Below, piece by piece: positions 1-5,126 of a DNA stretch of 7,708 nt; within the stretch, counting starts at the first letter, position 1, and each line of letters opens with the position of its first letter. The position numbers were made by a program, and so were the translations under genes. The notes under the pieces were generated by a model, which was not told the DNA's origin, did no database searches, and saw nothing but the letters and a program-made list of their open reading frames with translations. Origin of the DNA: Chlamydiia bacterium (GTDB lineage Bacteria > Chlamydiota > Chlamydiia > Chlamydiales > JACKPQ01); assembly GCA_030433395.1 (NCBI GenBank), contig JAUILX010000046.1:1-7708 (forward strand), given 5' to 3'.

Positions 1-239
1 ATCTACTTACCATCGGCCCAAAATTCTTGAAAGAGCTAGGAGAAGCTGAAGGTGATGTCCCCCGCAAGCTTAATCCAGAAGCTGCTAAAAATCAGAAGAT
101 TGAAAAAATTGATATCGATGAAAAGGCTTTCCGCTATCAGCTCAACGATGATGCCATGGCAACTGAGAAGCTAGCAGAAGGGATCCGTAAATTCGCTGCT
201 GACATCATCAAGCTTGAACAACACCTCTCCAATAAATAA
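1..239 (+). CDS. tal: Transaldolase, C-terminal part (5' end outside window)
   Basis: Transaldolase is the cytosolic pentose phosphate enzyme that moves a dihydroxyacetone unit between sedoheptulose 7-phosphate and glyceraldehyde 3-phosphate through a Schiff-base lysine. Only the last 78 codons are visible, in the frame starting at base 3 and ending with TAA at 237-239. The reading begins LLTIGPKFLKELGEAEG and ends with the helix KLAEGIRKFAADIIKLEQ. Both blocks closely match the end of E. coli TalB-type enzymes (LTI.P.LLKEL...EG...RKL and DPMAVDKLAEGIRKFA). The frame is open to the left edge, so the TTG at base 27 is internal and not a start. The catalytic lysine and the barrel lie upstream of the window. 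The gene points towards rpoC (convergent), while in Chlamydiaceae I recall tal following rpoC on the same strand. The family is sure, and completeness cannot be judged. Confidence 0.94.
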   Translation, partial: LLTIGPKFLKELGEAEGDVPRKLNPEAAKNQKIEKIDIDEKAFRYQLNDDAMATEKLAEGIRKFAADIIKLEQHLSNK

Positions 240-278
240 ATTTTTATTGATATTAATCCCTCTTACTCGCGTTACCTG

Positions 279-899
279 ATGAATCCGTGATTTATACCGA
301 CAAAGCCTATACTGATTATGACCATGAAGATCTACTTAACGCAAGTTGCGGATCAACTATCTATGAAATGGTGCATATTTTTGATGAAATTTTTAGAAAA
401 ATCTGCGCAGTGGATAGCCAACGCGCTATCCTCAAGCAGTTTTTCCTAGAAAGATCGCCAAAAGATGGGCCAGTTCAAGGGAGTTGATCCACAACTCGCG
501 TTAATCAAAATATTCACAGTGCGAACGGAAGCGATAAGCACGCAGACTTTGGAAAGCCAGCACCTGAAACAGCAAAGAAAATTGCAGAGCTATTTTTTAT
601 GATAGGTGGGATTATTTTCTTGGCCACTCCTCTAACGTTCATTTCGGGACTCATTGCGCTTCAAGGTTTTGCCCTTATATCATCTTTAGCTATCGTCTCA
701 GTTGCTTGCATTTCTCTAGGAATTCCATTAGCTGCATTTTACCATTGTTGCTCTTGCAATTGCAGCTGGCAAAGTTCTAAATTCAACTGAAAGCCCAGTT
801 ATCGAAGATGATAGTCAACAAGACGTCAGCATAGAATGCTCATGCCCCGACTACCTCAATGCTATAGCGCCGACTTTAGAAGAGTTAACTGGTACTTAA
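279..899 (+). pseudogene. Broken gene for a small membrane protein, possibly Inc-like
   Basis: I do not recognise the family. One frame is open from 257 to 790 except for a single TGA at 485-487. Within it, 287-484 reads as a soluble, acidic segment (IYTDKAYTDYDHEDLL...). Bases 488-592 give a polar linker, and 593 onwards a strongly hydrophobic stretch (FFMIGGIIFLATPLTF...). Near 732-746 the coding signal moves to the third frame, which continues the hydrophobic run (IVALAIAAGK) and then an acidic tail (STESPVIEDDSQQDVSIE...) to TAA at 897-899. Removing one T from the run at 737-740 would join the two parts. The start also looks damaged: ATG at 279 meets TGA after three codons, while GTG at 287 opens the long frame, and neither has a convincing ribosome binding site. 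The restored product would be about 206 aa: roughly 105 hydrophilic residues, about 59 hydrophobic residues (likely two or more membrane passes) and a 42-residue polar tail. This layout recalls chlamydial Inc effectors, but that is inference. Alternatives are two short separate genes or sequencing errors. Confidence 0.55.
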
Positions 900-911
900 A
901 AAGTACCAGTT
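887..911. terminator. Perfect hairpin at the convergent tal/rpoC junction, possible bidirectional terminator
   Basis: AACTGGTACTT (887-897) and AAGTACCAGTT (901-911) form a perfect 11-bp stem with a 3-base loop. It begins 11 bases beyond the rpoC stop codon, and it also contains the TAA (897-899) that ends the shifted frame of the broken gene on the other strand. Position and symmetry fit a shared terminator for the rpoBC transcript and the rightward transcript. Neither strand has a U-rich run after the stem and the stem is only moderately GC-rich, so it is not a textbook intrinsic terminator. It may instead act as a 3'-end stabilising hairpin. Confidence 0.5.
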
Positions 912-922
912 GTTAAGGTGGA

Positions 923-3900
923 TTACGCTGCAGGAGCTGCAGCTGCTGGCTTGACTGACTCAAAGTCAAAGACAAGAGCACCATCTTCTGCATCAAGGGC
1001 AAATTTTTGGATGCGGCTCTTATAATTATAGAAGCCGGTTCCTCCAGGAATTGCTGATCCCATAATGAGGTTTGACTTGTAGTCAAGCATGTAGTCTGTC
1101 TTACCATCGCAGGCTGCTTCTGTAAGAATGCGCGTTGTTTCCATAAAGGCTGCTGCTGAGATAAATGACTCAGTCGATAGCGAGGCTTTTGTAATACCAA
1201 GAAGGACTGGAGCAGCTGTTGATGGCCTTCCACCTTCAAGAATTGCTTTGCGATTGATTTCATGGAATGCCTTTTTATCCACATCTTCGCCGTATAGCAA
1301 TGTTGTATCACCTGGATCTGTAACACGCACTTTTTGAAGCATCTGACGCACAATGATCTCAATGTGTTTATCATTGATATCCACACCTTGGAGACGATAG
1401 ACTTCTTGGACCTGGTTAACCAGATATTTTTGAAGCTCACGCACACCGCAAATCTCAAGAATCTCTTGTGGGACAACAAGTCCATCTGTCAGCTGCTGAC
1501 CTTTAATAACAGTGTCACCATTTTGAACAATCAAGTGCTTATTCAGTGGAATAAGATGCTCCTCTTCCATGCCTGTTTCTTCATCACGAACAACGACAAT
1601 GCGCTTGTTCTTCTGGACGCCACCACTAAAGTCAACAACACCATCAAGTCTTGCGATCTCAGCAGTCTCTTTCGGTTTGCGAGCTTCAACAAGCTCGGCA
1701 ACACGAGGTAGACCACCGGTGATGTCTTTTGTTTTAATTGCGCCACTTGGTAGACGAGCAAGAATATCACCTGCTTCGACTTTATCCCCTTCTCCAACAG
1801 ATAGGAATGAACTTGATGGAATCGCATAGGTTCCAATCAAGTTTTGGCATTCCTTATCCGCATAGATGACAATCTGTGGGTGAAGCTCACCGCGGTGTTG
1901 CTTAACAACTAGTTCAGTTTGTCCAGTCTGCTTGTTTACTTCACGTGTTGTTGAAATACCTTCAACAAGGTCTTCATACTTCACATAACCTGGCTTCTCA
2001 CAAATGATAGGCATGTTGTGCGGCTCGTGGTCGGCAACTTTTTGCTTCTTCTTGACAACTTCACCATCAGCAACTTGAATCTGAGTACCAAGCTCTACTT
2101 TGAGCATTTGTAGCGATTCAATTGACTTAGACGCTAAAAGACGTTTTGTCTCTTCTAGAGTGCGACCTTCATCTTTACAAACGTGCAAGGCCCCGTTCTT
2201 GTTAAGAACAACATGTCTTCCTTCACGGTTTTGAACTGTACGTACATTTTCGTAGACCAAAATACCTTCATTCTCTGCGATGAGCTCAGGCGCAACTTGC
2301 GCAGAAGCAATACCACCCAAGTGAAAAGTTCTCATCGTAAGCTGTGTACCCGGCTCACCAATAGATTGAGCAGCGATAATACCAACGGCTTCTCCTTTCG
2401 CAATCATGCGGCCATTAGAGAGGTTAAGTCCGTAACATTTAGCACAAACACCACGTTGAGATTCACAGGTGAGTGTCGAGCGAATGCGAACGGATTCAAT
2501 ACCGGCATCGTCAATTGCTTCAGCCTGCAGCTGATTGATAACTTCACCACCTCTAGCAAGACATTTTGTGCTATCGCCAGGCTGGTAGATATCTTCGCAA
2601 GCCACGCGACCGAATAGACGATCTTTCAGCGGTAGAAGTTCTTCGTTCCCTTGTTTGATCGGAGATACTTCAATTCCGCCAAGCGTTCCACAATCATCTT
2701 CTGTAACGAGAATGTCTTGAGCTACGTCGACTAAGCGGCGTGTAAGATACCCTGAATCGGCAGTTTTAAGAGCCGTATCAGCAAGACCTTTACGAGCACC
2801 GTGTGAGGAAATTGAGTATTCTAGAACGCTCAAGCCTTCACGGAAGTTCGCTGTAATTGGGTACTCAACAATATCACCGTTAGCTTTGGCCATAAGACCA
2901 CGCATCGCCCCTAGCTGGCGCACCTGTTGCTTCGATCCACGAGCTCCTGAATGCATCATCGCGTAGATGGGGTTCATCTTTAAATCTTTTGGTTTGCGAA
3001 TCAATTCAAAAAGCTCATCTGCTAGTAGGTCAGCAACCTCTGTCCAGATACTAACGATTTTTGAGTGACGCTCACCGTCAGTTATAATACCATCGCTATA
3101 TTGCTTAGCAACTTTCTCAACGCGCTTATAAGCATCAACTAAAGTCTTTTGCTTCTGAGCTGGAACACAAATATCTTTAATACCCATTGATAAAGATGCT
3201 TTTGTTGCATTTGCAAAACCAATGTCTTTTAGATCGTCAAGAAACTTAACAGCGGCTTCTAAGCCAATCTTTTTGTAAATAGAAAGGACAAGTTCACCCA
3301 TCTTTTTACGCAAAAGGGTATAGTTTTGGAACCCAAGTTCTTTTGGCATAATCGTGTTAAAGATCACACGACCTGGCGTTGTCATGATCATACCTTCAGG
3401 AAGCCTTAAACGGATTTGTTCGTGAATATGAAGACCTCGTCCCATATCATCGCGTCGCTGGCCCTCTTCAAAGACCTCCATGTGTAAGTTGTAGCTCTCA
3501 CCTGCAGACAAAGCGGTTAGCACTTCTTGTGAACTGCCAAATGTGCGTGTCTTCTTACCATAATCTTCAGGAATATAAAGAGGATCATGCATCAAATAAT
3601 AAAGACCTAAGATCATATCTTGAGATGGAATAGCAACGGGCTTACCAGATGACGGTAAGAAGATGTTATCAGGGGCCATCATCAAGACTTTGGCCTCTAG
3701 CTGAGCTTCCACAGATAGGGGGATATGAACCGCCATTTGGTCACCATCAAAGTCAGCGTTAAACGCCGAGCAGACTAGAGGATGAATGCGAATAGCTTTA
3801 CCTTCAATTAGGATAGGCTCAAATGCTTGTATACCGAGTCTGTGCAGTGTAGGCGCACGGTTGAGAAGCACGGGGTGACCCTTAATGATCTCTTCCAAAA

Positions 3901-5122
3901 CATCCCAAACTTCAGGGTCTTCACGCTGAATCATTTTTTTCGCAGAACGGATGGTATATACATAGCCAAGGTCTTTAAGACGCTTGACGATGAAGGGCTC
4001 AAAAAGCTCGAGCGCCATCTGTTTTGGCAAACCGCACTGGTTGAGTTTAAGCTCCGGTCCTACGACAATAACAGAACGACCAGAGTAGTCAACGCGCTTA
4101 CCAAGAAGGTTCTGACGGAAACGACCTTGCTTACCTTTAAGCATCTCTGAAAGAGCTTTTAGGGGTCTGTTACCAGCGCCCATGACAGGATGCCCATGTC
4201 GTCCATTGTCAAAGAGTGCATCAACAGCTTCTTGCAACATACGCTTTTCGTTGCGAATGATGACATCAGGTGTTTTGAGCTTTAAAATAGATTTTAAACG
4301 GTTATTTCGGTTGATAACGCGTCTATACAGATCGTTAAGATCCGATGTTGCAAATCTGCCACCATCAAGCGGCACCAAGGGTCTAAGATCAGGAGGAATG
4401 ACAGGGACACAAGACATCACCATCCAATCTGGACGGTTAGGAGATCCTGTGAAAGATTCCACAATTTTTAACCGTTTAGCAAGTTTCATTCGGGCTTGCA
4501 TAGATTTTGTTTTGCGTAGCTTCTCTTTAAGCTCAACGATGACTAGATCGAGCTCCTCTTTTTCAAGAAGGTCTCGCACAGCTTCAGCGCCCATGCTAGC
4601 TGTGAAGCTATCAGGGCCCCATTTCTCTTGTGCTTCGCGAAACTCTGCATCATTAAGAAGTTGCTTGCGCTCTAATGTCGTGCGACCAGAATCTGTAACT
4701 ACATACTCTTCGTAATAAATAATACGCTCGAGTTCAGACCCTGTTAGGCCTAAGATATTACCGATACGAGACGGTTGTGTTTTAAAAAACCATATGTGGG
4801 CAACGGGCACTGCCAAATCGATGTGAGCCATACGCTCGCGTCTAACTTTTGAAATTGTGACTTCAACTCCACAGCGATCGCAAACGATGCCTTTGTGCTT
4901 AATCTTTTTATATTTTCCACAAGCACATTCCCAATCTTTGGTGGGACCAAAAATCTTTTCACAGAACAAGCCACCTTTTTCTGGTTTGAATGTTCGATAG
5001 TTGATGGTCTCGGGCTTTTTGATCTCTCCACGTGACCAATCATTGCGTATGACATCATCTGATGCAATTTTAATTGTCAGCTTGTCAAAACGGCTTTCTT
5101 TCAACTCTTCTTCTTCAAACAT
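923..5122 (-). CDS. rpoC: DNA-directed RNA polymerase subunit beta' (complete, 1399 aa)
   Basis: This is the largest RNA polymerase subunit. It carries the catalytic Mg2+ site, clamp, bridge helix and trigger loop, and joins beta, two alpha subunits and sigma. ATG at 5120-5122 starts the protein and TAA at 923-925 ends it. The N-terminal zinc site is C66, C68, C81 and C84. The catalytic motif NADFDGD is at residues 455-461, with Asp 457, 459 and 461 (bases 3740-3760). The second zinc site is C811, C886, C893 and C896. The bridge helix lies around 770-803 (GLADTALKTADSGYLTRRL). The trigger loop AAQSIGEPGTQLTMRTFHLGG without its last residue, ending at H934 and G936, spans about 917-937. Residues of about 940-1125 separate the trigger-loop halves, in the position of the SI3 insertion of E. 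coli. The conserved C-terminal part follows (KDITGGLPRVAELVEARKP at 1132-1150) and the protein ends in an Ala/Pro tail. The length is about that of chlamydial RpoC, with no lesion seen. It is the last gene of the rpoB-rpoC pair. Confidence 0.99.
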   Translation of the reverse strand: MFEEEELKESRFDKLTIKIASDDVIRNDWSRGEIKKPETINYRTFKPEKGGLFCEKIFGPTKDWECACGKYKKIKHKGIVCDRCGVEVTISKVRRERMAHIDLAVPVAHIWFFKTQPSRIGNILGLTGSELERIIYYEEYVVTDSGRTTLERKQLLNDAEFREAQEKWGPDSFTASMGAEAVRDLLEKEELDLVIVELKEKLRKTKSMQARMKLAKRLKIVESFTGSPNRPDWMVMSCVPVIPPDLRPLVPLDGGRFATSDLNDLYRRVINRNNRLKSILKLKTPDVIIRNEKRMLQEAVDALFDNGRHGHPVMGAGNRPLKALSEMLKGKQGRFRQNLLGKRVDYSGRSVIVVGPELKLNQCGLPKQMALELFEPFIVKRLKDLGYVYTIRSAKKMIQREDPEVWDVLEEIIKGHPVLLNRAPTLHRLGIQAFEPILIEGKAIRIHPLVCSAFNADFDGDQMAVHIPLSVEAQLEAKVLMMAPDNIFLPSSGKPVAIPSQDMILGLYYLMHDPLYIPEDYGKKTRTFGSSQEVLTALSAGESYNLHMEVFEEGQRRDDMGRGLHIHEQIRLRLPEGMIMTTPGRVIFNTIMPKELGFQNYTLLRKKMGELVLSIYKKIGLEAAVKFLDDLKDIGFANATKASLSMGIKDICVPAQKQKTLVDAYKRVEKVAKQYSDGIITDGERHSKIVSIWTEVADLLADELFELIRKPKDLKMNPIYAMMHSGARGSKQQVRQLGAMRGLMAKANGDIVEYPITANFREGLSVLEYSISSHGARKGLADTALKTADSGYLTRRLVDVAQDILVTEDDCGTLGGIEVSPIKQGNEELLPLKDRLFGRVACEDIYQPGDSTKCLARGGEVINQLQAEAIDDAGIESVRIRSTLTCESQRGVCAKCYGLNLSNGRMIAKGEAVGIIAAQSIGEPGTQLTMRTFHLGGIASAQVAPELIAENEGILVYENVRTVQNREGRHVVLNKNGALHVCKDEGRTLEETKRLLASKSIESLQMLKVELGTQIQVADGEVVKKKQKVADHEPHNMPIICEKPGYVKYEDLVEGISTTREVNKQTGQTELVVKQHRGELHPQIVIYADKECQNLIGTYAIPSSSFLSVGEGDKVEAGDILARLPSGAIKTKDITGGLPRVAELVEARKPKETAEIARLDGVVDFSGGVQKNKRIVVVRDEETGMEEEHLIPLNKHLIVQNGDTVIKGQQLTDGLVVPQEILEICGVRELQKYLVNQVQEVYRLQGVDINDKHIEIIVRQMLQKVRVTDPGDTTLLYGEDVDKKAFHEINRKAILEGGRPSTAAPVLLGITKASLSTESFISAAAFMETTRILTEAACDGKTDYMLDYKSNLIMGSAIPGGTGFYNYKSRIQKFALDAEDGALVFDFESVKPAAAAPAA

Positions 5123-5126
5123 TTAG

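Noticed and set aside
231..248. A/T-only inverted repeat (AATAAA...TTTATT) just after tal as a terminator
   Set aside because: The stem would be six A-T pairs with no G-C, which is too weak to support a terminator call.
247..275. TTGATA at 247-252 as a -35 box for the broken gene
   Set aside because: The matching -10 position (CGTTAC at 270-275) does not resemble TATAAT, so no promoter is supported.
465..602. Short frame ATG 465 to TGA 600-602 (45 codons)
   Set aside because: Too short, no clear ribosome binding site, and basic/Gln-rich. It is more likely an alternative frame of the broken gene, though a frameshift pair cannot be ruled out.
913..1485. Open frame of 190 codons on the minus strand, overlapping the end of rpoC
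   Set aside because: It lies in another frame of rpoC, ends beyond its stop, has no recognisable protein content, and rpoC is certain here.
4182..4715. Long plus-strand frame (177 codons) antisense to rpoC
   Set aside because: Ser/Arg/Leu-rich translation typical of the complement of a real gene, with no ribosome binding site or family. The same applies to the plus-strand frames at 2183-2617, 1334-1711 and 3827-4150.
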